Source: Juglans regia
Taxonomy: Eukaryota > Streptophyta > Magnoliopsida > Fagales > Juglandaceae
Direction: 5' to 3'
DNA length: 64,000 nt
Assembly: GCF_001411555.2 (NCBI RefSeq)
Contig: NC_049916.1
Coordinates: forward strand, 9,683,295 to 9,747,294
Positions within the stretch are counted from its first letter, which is position 1. Each line of letters begins with the position of its first letter. This document shows, in pieces, positions 33,974 to 44,299 of this stretch. The position numbers were made by a program, and so were the translations under genes. A model generated the notes under the pieces. That model did not search any database. It saw only the letters and a program-made list of their open reading frames with translations, and was not told where the DNA came from.

Positions 33974-34465
33974 GGAAACATGGCAAACGAGGAAGAAGAA
34001 AAAGGCAAGTAGCCAAGGGCATCGGGAAATGAAGGAAGTAGTACTGAAGTAACGGAAGACGAAAATGAGTGGTTTTTTTTGTAAGCGCTCATTAATTAGC
34101 TTACTCGTTCAACTCTATCGTCTGCAGTTTTATTGGGTTCAAAATTTCAATGGGTCTCCACCTAGCTAGCTAGTTTGAAAAAAGATATATACCAACTGTA
34201 TGTTTTAGCAGCTAATGCAATTTTCTCGAATGGGCCGTTCATTTTGGTCTAGAAAAAGTCTAGAAATATGCGGCATTAATTGTTTTGGTTTATTTCAGTT
34301 TTCAAAATGTTTGAAAACATGCAATCCTCAATTGCAAATTAAACATCTTTCATTCTCATAAAAAGAAAAAAATTATTTCAACTTTTTTATCGAAAAAGAA
34401 CAAAACAATAAACAATAAACTTTTATAAAAATCAAAATACAAAAATATCATTAAAAAAAAAAGAA

Positions 34466-34620
34466 ATATAATTGCAGTCGTGAGCGTAAAAGTTCCGTAC
34501 AACCACTTTGAAAAAAATGAATAAATATGAGATCCACATGAAAAGAAATTAATTTTTTAATTGTGGACCCTACTTTTTTTCAAAATGACTGCACGGCACT
34601 TATACATTCCACAACTATAT
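34466..34620. mobile_element. MITE, same family as the one at 61.4 kb
   Basis: Left arm ...gtaaaagttccgtacaacc followed by actttgaaaaaaa; the reverse complement of the right arm reads ttgtggaatgtataagtgc, then cgtgcagtcattttgaaaaaaa. The body agatccacatgaaaagaaat then ttttttaattgtggacc matches the body of the element at 61385-61545 (actcacatgaaaaaattatt, then ttttaataatagacc). Two dispersed copies with paired ends support a short transposon family. Confidence 0.65.
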
Positions 34621-34678
34621 GTAACAATACTAAAGAAATAATGACTCTATCCATCAACTTTTACGAGTCTTATACAAA

Positions 34679-34862
34679 ACATATATATATATATATATTT
34701 AAAAAAAAAAAAATTAGAATCCCTACCTTTACAAAATCGAATAAGAAGCAGTTCGTCCCATTTAAAAAAAAAATCAAAATTTCTTTAGCAAAATATAATT
34801 GTAGTCAGCAAAGACTGGTCTCATGAAAGTCATGAGACAACCTATATACATATATATATATA
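34679..34862. repeat. TA/AT microsatellites next to the pararetrovirus 3' side
   Basis: An (AT)n run at 34681-34698 and a second, interrupted one at 34842-34862 (tacatatatatatatatag). The second directly borders the first recognisable pararetroviral sequence. Confidence 0.8.
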
Positions 34863-35082
34863 GGCGGTTATACCGACCATATGCATGTATGCAAATCAGA
34901 AAATAGATAAATACAAAAATAATTGCATTAAAATATTAGCTAAGTAAAATTACAAAGCCTTAAAACAAGTAGTATCAATTTGTACTTATATGGTTGAGCA
35001 AGGTGAAAATAGGTAAGAGCAGAACAATAGAAAGGAGGGTAGAAGGTAGAATGAGCTCTGCCTAATTCCAAAGTAAGGTTCT

Positions 35083-35092
35083 CTTTTTATAG
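35083..35092 (-). promoter_or_regulatory. TATA box of the pararetroviral promoter
   Basis: Minus-strand ctataaaaag sits in the noncoding region downstream of the second ORF, as the pregenomic-RNA promoter does in caulimovirids. A G-box-like cacgtg lies upstream of it at about 35160, and a pyrimidine-rich stretch (ctaccctcctttc) lies downstream as in a transcript leader. Activity is not implied. Confidence 0.5.
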
Positions 35093-35350
35093 ATCAAGGA
35101 ATTCCTATTTACAATAGTAAAAGCAAATCGTGAGTGAACAGTAAAGGTTACTGTTAAATCACGTGAAAGTAATATCATCATTATGTCTTCAGCGTTGTTT
35201 GTAGAGCATCTGCTTTTAGCATAAAGTGATGGGAATACGACAAAGGCGGCTAGTCAGTCTTTTTGGGATGACAGCTTTCCTTTGGCATGTGACAAAAGTA
35301 AACTTAATCAGTCCAGGGAACAGTTGTCTTCTTTTGTCTGTGATAATGGA

Positions 35351-36679
35351 TCAATCGTCATCAAATAACCTTGGGGTTCCTTTTGAGTCATGTTCGAAAA
35401 TATTAGAATAAGGATTTGGTATTGAAGCCTCTGATGATGCTTCTGATTGTGATTCATCAGAATTACCATGTTTATGAGACTTTTGCAGAGACCTTTCAAG
35501 CAGTTGGATTAAATCCTTTTTATTAAGTCCTTCTAGAACATTAGCCTTCTTTTTGGACTTAGAGGATTTCTTGGTAGAGGATGAACTTGTAGTTTTTCCT
35601 CTTTGTGAAGCAGTTGGTGAAGTAGGGGCCTGAATTTGGGGATACCCAGTGGAAACAAGGGAGCCATGTGTGATAGCAGGGAATTCCTTTGTATTCTGCA
35701 AATCAGGTGCAGTTTGTGGGAAATCTCTGACTACATGGTCAATAATGTTTTGGGTATAGGGATATCTATCCCACCATTTTGTGAAATAGTGCCGGACAAG
35801 AATATCGCCGCTTCGGTCATAATTCCATTTCATGATCCATGGAACATTGTATTGTCTGCAAAAATGAAGACAATAGGGGAATTTGGCCATATAACGATCC
35901 AGCTTAACAGTAACAGCATTAGCATAAGACTTAAAAGCCTTTGTTATGGTATCAGGGAAGTTCTCATGAAGTATACCATAGAGATTCCACCAAGAAAGGA
36001 ACCATAGTGGTAATTTTCCTTTAAACTTTTTATCAAAATTGAGGAACCATGAATGACTCATATATGGAACTTGGAAGAACATGAATTGGTTCCAAGCATT
36101 GATATAGTCATAATAATTGTAGGAATAATCCGTGGCACAAAGTCTTTTGGGAGTGAAGGGATTAGTTCCCCATTGTTCTTCTGTCAAGACTTGGAGGATG
36201 TACGCACTATGGTAAATTAATTTTGTTTTATCAGTCTTATCATAAATGAGTTTTATGATAATGGAATCAGTGAGCACTAAAATGCTCGAATATAATTGGT
36301 GATTTTTAGAAGGATTCTCTGGAATCCAATGAAAACGAGGAGAAATATAGGAGGAAGCAATTTTGAATGGGTCTGTATTCATAGACCTATTGGGTTCTAT
36401 GTAAAACAGATTGGTTGAATGCATTTTTGTAATATACTCAGTTTTAGATCGAGGGATCAAATACTGAGTGGAAGCAGATTTTGACACGATTGCCTTGGCA
36501 TAGGGTTCAAAAGTTGTAGCAACTGTGGAAGCAAAGTTAGCAAGTTGGATAACCTTGCCAAGAGGTGTGAATCTATTGACAATTTCCAGGGAGGAAGTAG
36601 GCTCATTTTTTATGAGCTTTTGGCTGGGAAATGGGGGAGGAGCATTGGTTTGTTTTTCTTTTCCTTTTTTCTTACTCAT
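35351..36679 (-). CDS. Pararetroviral second ORF, function unknown (intact, 442 codons)
   Basis: This is the longest uninterrupted viral frame in the window. I place the start at the ATG at 36679 (MSKKKGKEKQ) because it falls right after the end of the polyprotein; an upstream in-frame ATG at 36790 would add 37 residues overlapping RNase H. The protein has a basic N-terminus, a central aromatic-rich domain (FLSWWNLYGILHENFPDTI, HYFTKWWDRYPY), a Ser/Lys-rich stretch (SSSSTKKSSKSKKKA) and an acidic Ser-rich C-terminus (ESQSEASSEAS). I recognise no enzymatic motif. Second ORFs of unknown role are described for florendoviruses and related endogenous members. That it stays open while the polyprotein is broken may be chance or recent insertion. 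Confidence 0.65.
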   Translation of the reverse strand: MSKKKGKEKQTNAPPPFPSQKLIKNEPTSSLEIVNRFTPLGKVIQLANFASTVATTFEPYAKAIVSKSASTQYLIPRSKTEYITKMHSTNLFYIEPNRSMNTDPFKIASSYISPRFHWIPENPSKNHQLYSSILVLTDSIIIKLIYDKTDKTKLIYHSAYILQVLTEEQWGTNPFTPKRLCATDYSYNYYDYINAWNQFMFFQVPYMSHSWFLNFDKKFKGKLPLWFLSWWNLYGILHENFPDTITKAFKSYANAVTVKLDRYMAKFPYCLHFCRQYNVPWIMKWNYDRSGDILVRHYFTKWWDRYPYTQNIIDHVVRDFPQTAPDLQNTKEFPAITHGSLVSTGYPQIQAPTSPTASQRGKTTSSSSTKKSSKSKKKANVLEGLNKKDLIQLLERSLQKSHKHGNSDESQSEASSEASIPNPYSNIFEHDSKGTPRLFDDD

Positions 36680-36686
36680 TGTTGGA

Positions 36687-37950
36687 TGTCTACAAGAATT
36701 CACGGGTAAGAAAATCAGGGATAGAATTATTAGTTCCTTTGATAAATTCAATATCAAAATAAAAAAACACTTAAAATAACTTGCCAGCATGCAAAAATAT
36801 ATTTTGATGCAATGTTTTCAACATCATTTTCTAATACATACTTAGCACTTTTGCAATCAATCCTCAATAGGAATTTCTTATTGAGTAAGTCACTTTGAAA
36901 TTTGGAAATGCATAGTACTATAGATAAAATTTCCTTTTTAAAAGTACTATAATTTTCCTGTGCAAGATTCCAGACTCCGGAATAGAAGCGAACAATTTGT
37001 TTAGAAGAGTCTGGTGAAACAATTTGTTTCAGAATGCCACCATAACCAATTTCAGAGGCATATGTTTCAATAATTTTGAAAGAATCAGAAGTAGGGATAC
37101 CAAGGCACGGAAGAGTTTTGATATGTGCTTTGATTTTCCTTACTAGAGTGGTATGAATCTCTGACCAGGGGGGAGGGTTTTGTAGAAGCCTTTTAAACAA
37201 AGGTCGACACTGTTTCCTCATGTTTTGGTAGAAATCAACAATATAATTGAGAGATCCTAAGAATCTCTGCAATTATTTTTTGTCAGTGATGACATCAGGG
37301 AATTTGTCAGCAAATTCAATGGCCTGTTGAATGGGTCTGATTTTGCCTTCAGAAATATCATAACCAAGGAATCTAATCTTGGTTTGGAACAATTTGATCT
37401 TTTTTGCAGAAACAACAAGACTATTTAATCTAATTATGTGAAGAAACGAGTTCAAGTGCTTCCGGTGATCATCAATAGATTTGGAGAAAATAAGAACATC
37501 GTCTATATAGGCAATGGTGAAATGGGTGAATGAATTGAAGATATCAGTCATGATGTTTTGGAATTCACTAGGAGCATTTTTGAGGCCAAAGGGCATCATA
37601 TTCCACTCGTAGTGACCAAAATGGGTATTAAAGGCAGTCTTATACCTATTTGATTTGACTATCTGGATTTGCCAAAATCCTGATTTTAGGTCAAATTTGG
37701 ACAAGACTATAGCATCACTCAACCTATGAATTAAGTCATTTTTATTGGGAATATGATACCTAATCCACTCTAAGACTTTGTTCAAAGGTTTGTAATTGAT
37801 AACAAGGCAAGGTGTTCCTCTTTCTAACTCAGCATTTTTTTGGACATAGAAAGCAGCATAAGACCAAAGGAACTTGCTATGTCTAATTATCCTTTTTTTA
37901 AGAAGATCAGCAATTTCAAGTTGGCAAAATTCTAAAGTTTGACTATTCAT
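36687..37950 (-). pseudogene. Pararetroviral reverse transcriptase and RNase H
   Basis: RT occupies 37950-37273 (225 codons open): CLVINYKPLNKVLEW, FDLKSGFWQIQIVKSNRYKT, MMPFGLKNAPSEFQNIM and the catalytic YIDDVLIFS, all intact, then FLGYDISEGKIRP. A stop at about 37272 separates it from RNase H (37272-36754), which shows FLGSLNYIVDFYQN, the substrate-handling segment, KKEILSIVLCISKFQ (Glu) and FLLRIDCKSAKYVL (Asp). A one-base slip in a T/A run near 36763 shifts the last ~25 codons into another frame, and the polyprotein stop lies about 10 bp before the next ORF. RT and RNase H convert pregenomic RNA to DNA. The stop and slip disable this copy. Confidence 0.85.
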
Positions 37951-38436
37951 TTGAATAGGTCAGGCTTTAGTGAGAATATTTTTTTCATCAAAATCTTTGA
38001 TATAAGGAGAGAAACAACGTGCTTTTTCTTATACCAAAAAACATTAGATAAATCAGAACAAACATAAAAAATCAAGCGTTTATTAAAATTTTCAATCTTT
38101 GATTGAAGCAAAGCATTGGATAATTGTTCCGAAATCTTTTTGTATCTAATTTCTTGTTGGAGGAAATTCAAATGTTTTGTTTTTTGCAAAAAGTAAAGAT
38201 TTCAAACCTTTATCCATATCAATCTCAAGATGAGAAGCAAATTTGAATTTAACTTTTTGACAAAAAGGATCAATAGTGATATCGTCTTTTTTAGTCAAAA
38301 AAGGATATAAAGATGAAATAAAAGGAATCACTAAAATCACTTTGTCAGACATGTTTCTGACTAAAGCAAAAGGGATTTTAAAACAAACATTATCTTGGCA
38401 AACATGAGCATTGTTGAGCTCATAATTGATCTTCAT
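37947..38436 (-). pseudogene. Pararetroviral protease-RT linker, frameshifted
   Basis: Two overlapping frames, 38436-38146 and 38189-37947, together cover the region between protease and RT. The first includes VCFKIPFALVRNMSDKVILV, the second ISEQLSNALLQSKIENFNKR and WYKKKHVVSLL. At least one frameshift separates them and another joins the protease frame at about 38436. This is the connecting part of a caulimovirid polyprotein. Confidence 0.65.
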
Positions 38437-39161
38437 CTGAGATCCATTTGCCGAAAATAACTTTCAGTAGATTTTTCAAAATATTTGCTAGGGATTAATA
38501 TTTCTTGAATGCAATTCAAGTCTGATTCAGAATCAATCATAGCAACAACAGAAAATTGAAAATCTCTAGAAACAACAATAGTAACTTGTGAAAACCATTT
38601 GCAAGAAATAGTATGATGGATCAAACATATATGATTGTCACCAGCCTTATCATTTTGGCTAGAATCAGATTCATTCGTTTGCTCATTGTCAGAAGGAATA
38701 TCTTGATGAAGTTGTTTATCAATTTTTAAACACAAAAATTCTTGTTTTAAAATTTCATTTTCCGATTTGAGATTGTTAATCTCATATCTGAGTTCAACGA
38801 TTTCTTTTTTAATAGAATTTATTTCGTGTGGTAAATCAGAAGTAGAAACATCCTTGGGTTTGTTCTTTGGAAATCTTTCCAAGGTGTCTTGAAAACTAAT
38901 CATTTGCTTAGAAGTTTCTGGTTCCTGACGAACCATCGTCTTCTTTAATTTAAAAAGATATTTTTCTCTAAGGTCAGGATTTATAATTCGAGAAATTAAG
39001 GTTAATAAAAGATTTTTTTGTTCTTCTGCTTTGGTTAAAATATTTACTGTTTTACTCAAAGTTTTACAACAAGAATCATTGCAATTGCAACCAAGCATTA
39101 TTTCAGGTGAATTGGGAGACTTAGTTTCTGAGTGATATTCCGAATCACTAGAACTGAACAC
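38433..39161 (-). pseudogene. Pararetroviral capsid C-terminal/protease segment
   Basis: 242 codons are open. The N-terminal half has a CNCNDSCC cluster and a long charged, coiled-coil-like stretch (INSIKKEIVELRYEINNLKS, then ENEILKQEF). The C-terminal end has the protease: FSVVAMIDSESDLNCIQEIL, where the Gly of the usual DSG triad is Glu, so the protease is probably inactive. A frameshift lies at the 3' end. In related viruses this protease matures the capsid and polymerase. Confidence 0.75.
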
Positions 39162-39194
39162 TTGAATATCAAATGATGAAGAGGATCCTGTTTA

Positions 39195-39790
39195 TAGGAG
39201 TTGAAACGGTTCTTCTTGATCATTGACATTAATATTCAATAGGTTAAGCTTCTTTTTCAATTTATTCGGCTTCTTGGGACATTTATCAGCAAAATGCCCA
39301 TATTTGCCACAATTGAATTATTTTCCTTTTGAAGATTTTTGAAAACTTTTTTTCTTAGGAAAATATTTTTTAGAAGTTTTTTTATAAAAATAATCATGGG
39401 GTCTTCTCCTTGTCCCTCCATGAGGTTTAGAAAACTTAGTAAAAGGCTTATGCTTTCTTTTAGATGGAGCAATAGAAGGAAGGCCAAATTGTTCACAGAA
39501 AGTTTCCATTTCATATTTGGCTTTATTACTATTTTTCATCTGTTCACGAAGCATCCTCTGATCATTGCACATACTAATACCAAGTTTCTTTGTTATGCTA
39601 AAAATATCACCATATGTGTAATTTTCGTAATTAAGAAATCCCGAGATATCAGTAAGTTCTTCCTGAACTTTGTAAGCAAACAAACGAGGTAGACTATCAA
39701 TAAATTTCTCCTTCCAGTAAGGTTTCTGGCTATCATCCCTAAGCATTACTTTGGAAATGAAAATATCTTGGTACCATCTTTAATCCGACA
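39195..39790 (-). pseudogene. Pararetroviral capsid protein, partial
   Basis: The open piece 39746-39318 carries KPYWKEKFIDSLPRLFAYKV, YTYGDIFSITKKLGISMCND and a Lys/Arg-rich tail (SKRKHKPFTKFSK). This matches the conserved capsid core and basic RNA-binding region of caulimovirids. The zinc knuckle follows as NCGKYGHFADKC, but the codon for its first Cys is replaced by a stop. Another stop separates it from the next segment at about 39190. Similarity ends at about 39790 with no movement-protein domain upstream. Confidence 0.75.
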
Positions 39791-39835
39791 TTTGATGGCG
39801 CTTATTATATATCGTATTGTAAAAGCAACAATACG

Positions 39836-39870
39836 ATAGATATATATATATATATATATATCATATATAT
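39836..39870. repeat. TA microsatellite bordering the pararetrovirus 5' side
   Basis: About 12 uninterrupted TA units (tatatatatatatatatata), then catatatataata, within 50 bp of the last recognisable capsid codons. Nearby, tatcgtattgtaaaagcaac and aatacgatagata form a short inverted repeat (tatcgtatt/aatacgata) beside the run. Confidence 0.85.
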
Positions 39871-41113
39871 AATAAAAGCCAAAAAGCAGGTCTTCGTCCA
39901 TCTCTTTTTTCCGATTTTATCTTCTATTTTCAATTCGTTTTCCCACTCTGTCCCTCATATTTGTTGGTTGTTGTTTGGTTTTCTTGTCTTTCTGATTTCC
40001 CATTGAGACTATCCATTACGCAACTTTTTCCTTAGTTATACCGAGAGCCTTTTATATTTGTTTTCCCTCTTTGCTTTAGTTCTAACATTTATACCGATTT
40101 TGCCCCTGCTTTTATAATTATTTTCCCTTTCTGTCCTTAATTTTTCTTATATTCTGTACGTATTTTTACAGTTTTACCCTTCGTTTTCTTTTTTTGCCTT
40201 GTCCTATAACAATTTATTCCCATTTTTTCCTCCACTTTCTATTCAATTTCCTGCTCTGTGCTTGACTTATACTACATTCTGGTTTTTTTTCTGGCTTTTG
40301 CTAGTTTTTTTCTCCAGTTCTTATCTTCTTTATTGTCGATTGCACTGATTGCACCGATTGGTTTAAATTAAACATTTTTCACGATTTTTCCCTCCACTTT
40401 CTATTCATTTCCTGCTCTGTCCTTGACTTCTACTACGTTCTAGTTTTCTCCTGGGTTCTGCCAATATTTTTCTCCAGTTGTTATTTTTTTCCCATTGCTT
40501 GTGCATATCTTATCTGATTCTATTTTTATTTTTTTTCCACTGTTTTCATCGCTTCTGGCTTAGTATAAAAGTGATTGTCATCTTCTTTATTTTCTACTGT
40601 TTGCTATCTGATGAAATTCGGTCCTCTCGTTGTTTTAACTTTTCCAAATTTATTTCTTCACTTCTAGGTTTTGAATTATTTGTGAAATTTACATCTTCAT
40701 TTGTGGTTTTCGGAGTCAACTTGGTATGCTTCCGTTTGCTTTTGTGCTCAATTAAATCTGAACTTTTTTATGTTGTCATGAAATAGTACATACACATGCA
40801 TGTTAAAAAAAATTAAATTACAAACTAAAAAAAATTTTCCTTGAACAAAACTGTCAAAAAAATTTAGCTTAATAATTTCAGGCCCAATACTTACAATCCA
40901 AGAAATTATAACGTAAATTCATAACGTAAATTCATAACGTAATAGGCATATACGTGACAAAGAAAAAAATTACAACTACAAATAATAACGTAGAACAAGA
41001 AATTGCAGCTACCAAAAAAAATTCATCTAAACAGGGTTGCCAAATATTTTTCACTTCGACTTATTAATATCTCAGATAATAACATCTTAGATTTTATATT
41101 TAAGATAATAAAA
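39871..41113. other. Pyrimidine-rich noncoding DNA with a ~100-bp duplication
   Basis: The word from ttttcctccactttctattca through tcctgctctgt, ttgactt and tactac to tttctccagtt occurs at about 40223-40322 and 40385-40482. From 40900 short acgtaaattcata words repeat in tandem. A 102-codon frame at 40478-40786 is Phe-rich and a product of the T-rich composition. Confidence 0.55.
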
Positions 41114-41632
41114 AAAAATAGAAATAAATATGCACATCTAACAAACAAGCAATATTAACATCTCAGACAATAACATCTCAGATTTCAAATTTGAGATAAT
41201 AACAAATCTAATATGTGAATATGTTTTGAGATCTATAGGGGGAAAAAAAAAGGCAACAGAAACCAACATCCATTCATTTATGTACAGATTCACAATAGAA
41301 GAAAAAAATAGAAATAAATCTGCACATTTGACAAACAAACAATATTAACATCTTAGACAATAACATCTCAGATTTCAAATTTGAGATAATAACAAATCTA
41401 ATATGTGAAGATGTGTTGAGATCTATAGGGGAAAAAAAAGAGGCAACAGAAACCAACATCCATTCATTTATGTACAGATTTACAATAGAAGAAAAAAATA
41501 GAAATAAATATGCACATCTGACAACAAACAATATTAACATCTTAGAAAATAACATCGGAGATTTCAAATTTGAGATAATAACAAATCTAATATGTGAAAA
41601 TATGTTGAGATCTATAGGGAAAATAAATATCA
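41114..41632. repeat. 190-bp tandem repeat, three copies (third partial)
   Basis: Units begin near aaaaaatagaaataaat at about 41114, 41304 and 41494 and share gcacatctgacaaacaa, aacatctcagatttcaaatt and gtacagattnacaatagaag. The reference word tgcacat falls at 41131, 41321 and 41511, a period of exactly 190. Copies are about 95% alike by eye, so this is a recent duplication. A 176-codon minus-strand frame across the repeats is not a gene; 190 is not a multiple of three. Confidence 0.85.
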
Positions 41633-42120
41633 ACTGAGAGGCAAAATAAATAAGAATGAAATCTGAACAAGTGGAGCTCGCGATACCGAATGACCTATTT
41701 TGTTGAAGATAAATTGAGATGCACAAGTGGAGCCCGAGATCCGCTTCATTGTTGGTGCTTCGCGCCATGTGATTCATTTCCAGTGAAGTATGTTCCCATG
41801 ACATGTAGCAGCCAAGTTTCTCGTAGAACCTTGAAGAGCTCCGTAGGAAAAATCTTTCAAAAAATCAACTTTGTTAGTAAAAATAAAATAACAAATTTGA
41901 AGGAGCTAAACCAGAGTAATTTGTCCTGATTGAGATCATTCACTGCTGAATGATTTTTGCATGGGGAAATTGTTCATGCTTGAGCGCTTTTGTAGCAATG
42001 AAAATTCTTTGTCTTTGGCGAGTTCACTTTCAAGTCAATTAGCTCCATTTTTTTTTTCGAACTATCGCTGAGTAAAATTCATGCAAATGGCATGGAAAAT
42101 AATGTGTATGGCAAGGGGCC
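41633..42120. other. Noncoding spacer
   Basis: A short repeated word acaagtggagc occurs at 41669 and 41719. No other feature. Confidence 0.35.
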
Positions 42121-42622
42121 CTGTAACACCCCGTATTTTTACTGTATTTTTAATTGAAGGATAATTTGTTATTAATTTAAAAACTGATTCTCTTGTTTTA
42201 AATTTTCAGATTTTAGTGGGTTTATTTTTATGATTTTTAATTTGTGAAAATTAAATTTGACATGTTTCCTTAATATTAATTATTGTTATGCATTTAAATT
42301 TCTTTTCATATTAAATTAACTTGTTGTTGGATTTAATTATTTATTTTCATTTTAATCACTACGTTTGAATTATTTTATTTTACTTGCTGTTTTGAAATCG
42401 TTTCCGTTAGATTATTTTTGTGACCCAAGATGTGAGGATTGAACTTCATTTCTTTCCTTCACTTTTTTTTTTCCTCTTTTTCTTTTCTCCTCATTTTCAT
42501 TCTTTTTTCTCCCTGGCTCTCCCGCACGATGCTCTCTCCTTTCTCTCTCGTGCGTCGCTTCTCTTCCACCCAGCCCGCCGCCGTGAGCTGCCAGTGACCG
42601 ACATCGCCCAGCCCACCTTCTT
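42121..42622. other. LTR-like sequence starting tgtaacaccccgta, cut by the CACTA element
   Basis: tgtaacaccccgtatttttac is a common start of plant LTR-type repeats. The following AT-rich stretch and pyrimidine-rich, CpG-containing end (ctctcccgcacgatgctctc) fit an LTR with transcript leader. No matching end was found downstream, so this is tentative. Confidence 0.35.
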
Positions 42623-42719
42623 CCACACCTAAAGTGCGTCACAGAAAATATTTGGTGACGGTTTACTGTTCAACCGTCACCAAAAGTTTTTTTAGTGACG
42701 GTTGGAAGTGTTCCATTCG

Positions 42720-43195
42720 GTACAACGTTCGAATGTTCATTTTTTTGTGACGGTTGAGAACTGTCACAGAAAATCACGTTCGGACGTAAAATTAAACGTT
42801 CGGACGTTAACCCGACTGATTGGCGTTCGAATGAGAGAATTTGACGTTCGTTGATTATCGTTCGAACGTATCATATTTATGTTCGAATGTTAATGTGTCC
42901 GAATGTTAATTACAATAAATATTCGAATATTTGTTCGAACGTAAACGTAAATGTTCAAACGTAGCGCGTTTAATGTTCGGACGTTATTTCGAATATAAAC
43001 GAACGAACGTTCGAATGCAAGTTCTTTGTTCGAACGTTAATCGCTTTATCGTTCGAACGGTTTCTTCGTTTTAGCGTGAGGATGTTCGAACGTATAGTTT
43101 GATGTTCGAACGATCCAATTGTATTTACGTTCGAACGTTTGTTAGAGTGTGAACCAACGTTCGAACGATTTTTATTTACATTCGAACGTACAGAT
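42720..43195. repeat. Subterminal array of acgttcgaacgt-like palindromes (left)
   Basis: About 18 to 20 variants of the 12-bp palindrome acgttcgaacgt lie in 475 bp, for example cgttcggacgt, gttcgaacgta, gttcgaatgt and acgttcgaacgatt. In CACTA elements such clustered subterminal motifs are binding sites for the TNPA-like protein, and this array has that position and density. Confidence 0.75.
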
Positions 43196-43363
43196 CAGAA
43201 ATACTATTTTCATAAAATATAAAAACATAATATCAATTGTATCATATTACATACCATCAATTAACAAGTAACAATGTCTTATAAAAGTACAAAATTAGAT
43301 ATTAAAACTAGCCAGAAATACTGATAAAATTTATTTATTCTTTTTCCCTCGCCCACGGCGATT

Positions 43364-43742
43364 CTATTGCAACGACATAACATGCTCCATTTGCACCATC
43401 ATCTTCCATTGTACTTGCTCTTGCACTTCACTGCGTATTCTTTCCTCCTGGTCTCTCTGTTGGTCCTGCAAACGCGTCTTTAAATGAGACTGTAGTTCTA
43501 AAAGAGACTCTAACTCTTGCTGTCTCGACCTCATATACTCATTCTCACGCCGTGCAGCTTCTAAATCTGCCGTAAGATTATTAATTTGTGAAGTCGATGA
43601 GGTTGAGGAGAATGAACATTTATGCTTGATAGATCGTCCCAAACCTCTTGTCATACTAGACTGCGGCCCGAGCACTTACGTGAATATGTCTATGTCACTA
43701 GGAGAGGATTCCTCAGAAGGCGACTGCATCTCCATCATTTTT
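43364..43742 (-). pseudogene. En/Spm-type transposase C-terminal fragment
   Basis: Minus-strand reading from about 43736: MMEMQSPSEESSPSDIDIF, T, a stop, then VLGPQSSMTRGLGRSIKHK, a Ser-rich spacer and a coiled coil (LTADLEAARRENEYMRSRQQ, then LESLLELQSHLKTRL and QRDQEERIRSEVQEQVQW), ending at a stop after MSLQ. The VLGxxSxxxRGLG motif followed by a long coiled coil resembles the C-terminus of the plant Ptta/En/Spm transposase family (PF03004 type). Its direction puts the 5' end of the element at the 44880 side. The rest of the transposase is missing. Recognition is from family memory. Confidence 0.5.
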
Positions 43743-43839
43743 CTCTGCAATTTAAAAGGTAATGATCGTAAATAATTAGTAACGTATTAAAAGAAATAAA
43801 AATAAGAAATAAACTGCACATCTTTGATAGGATCCGTTA

Positions 43840-44299
43840 CGAGGCGAGCATCGTCTCCACGGATAATCTCCCATACGGTGTCCTAATCAGCCGACTATTA
43901 CTTGCACGGGGAGTGCCGACCCAGCTAGAGGAGCGGGTCAAAGATCAGATGAGCCCCCTCGACATGACCACGCATCAACGTAGCATTGGACAGGCGAGGG
44001 GACGTCAGCCACCCCCTGTAGAGGATCTAGTTCCTCCGACGCAGCCTGAGCCAAGTCATGTCGGGAGTAGTAGTCAGCATACGCTGAGTACATCTGCAGG
44101 AGATGTGCGGCCTACTTGGGTTGATGAGGTCATCTCACAGCTGACTGCACATATCGATCATAAGATCAATCGATCGCTCGAGACTATATCGGCGTCTGTT
44201 GCCGAACTCACCCATCGTGTAACTATCCTCAACGACAAGGTTGATACCTTGACTGAGGAGGTATGGAGTTCGACTTTTGCGGATAATGTTATCATCTGA
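43840..44299 (+). pseudogene. Fragment resembling the putative plant transposon protein domain
   Basis: The open frame, read upstream of any ATG, gives TDNLPYGVLISRLLLARGVP, TQLEERVKDQMSPLDM, a Pro-rich spacer, WVDEVISQLTAHIDHKINRS and a coiled-coil end (VAELTHRVTILNDKVDTLTE). The LPYGxLIxRLLxxxGV motif recalls a domain spread through plant retroelement-like proteins. It points opposite to the transposase fragment, so it may be captured. Normal codon-like composition runs to the stop at 44299. No start codon is evident. Confidence 0.4.

Larger units (their letters stand above)
34863..39795 (-). mobile_element. Endogenous pararetrovirus fragment (Caulimoviridae, florendovirus-like)
   Basis: A 4.9-kb minus-strand block carrying, in viral order, a capsid protein with zinc-knuckle remains, an aspartic protease, reverse transcriptase, RNase H, a separate downstream ORF of unknown function, and a noncoding region with a promoter-like TATA box. 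Capsid-protease-RT-RNase H on one strand with no LTRs and no integrase is the pattern of plant pararetroviruses. A second ORF after RNase H is the organisation described for endogenous florendoviruses. A movement-protein region is not present upstream of the capsid segment, so the copy is truncated. TA repeats lie at both edges. Several stops and frameshifts interrupt the polyprotein. Confidence 0.8.

Noticed and set aside
40478..40786. Phe/Cys-rich 102-codon frame that looks like membrane segments
   Set aside because: T-rich low-complexity DNA yields Phe/Leu/Ser codons; there is no supporting start context, homology or splice structure.
41274..41804. 176-codon minus-strand open frame
   Set aside because: It spans the 190-bp tandem repeat, which is not a multiple of three, and reads as Phe/Leu/Ile-rich low-complexity sequence.
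42412..42642. 76-codon Arg/Glu-rich minus-strand frame
   Set aside because: Complement of a pyrimidine-rich LTR-like leader; the composition alone explains it.
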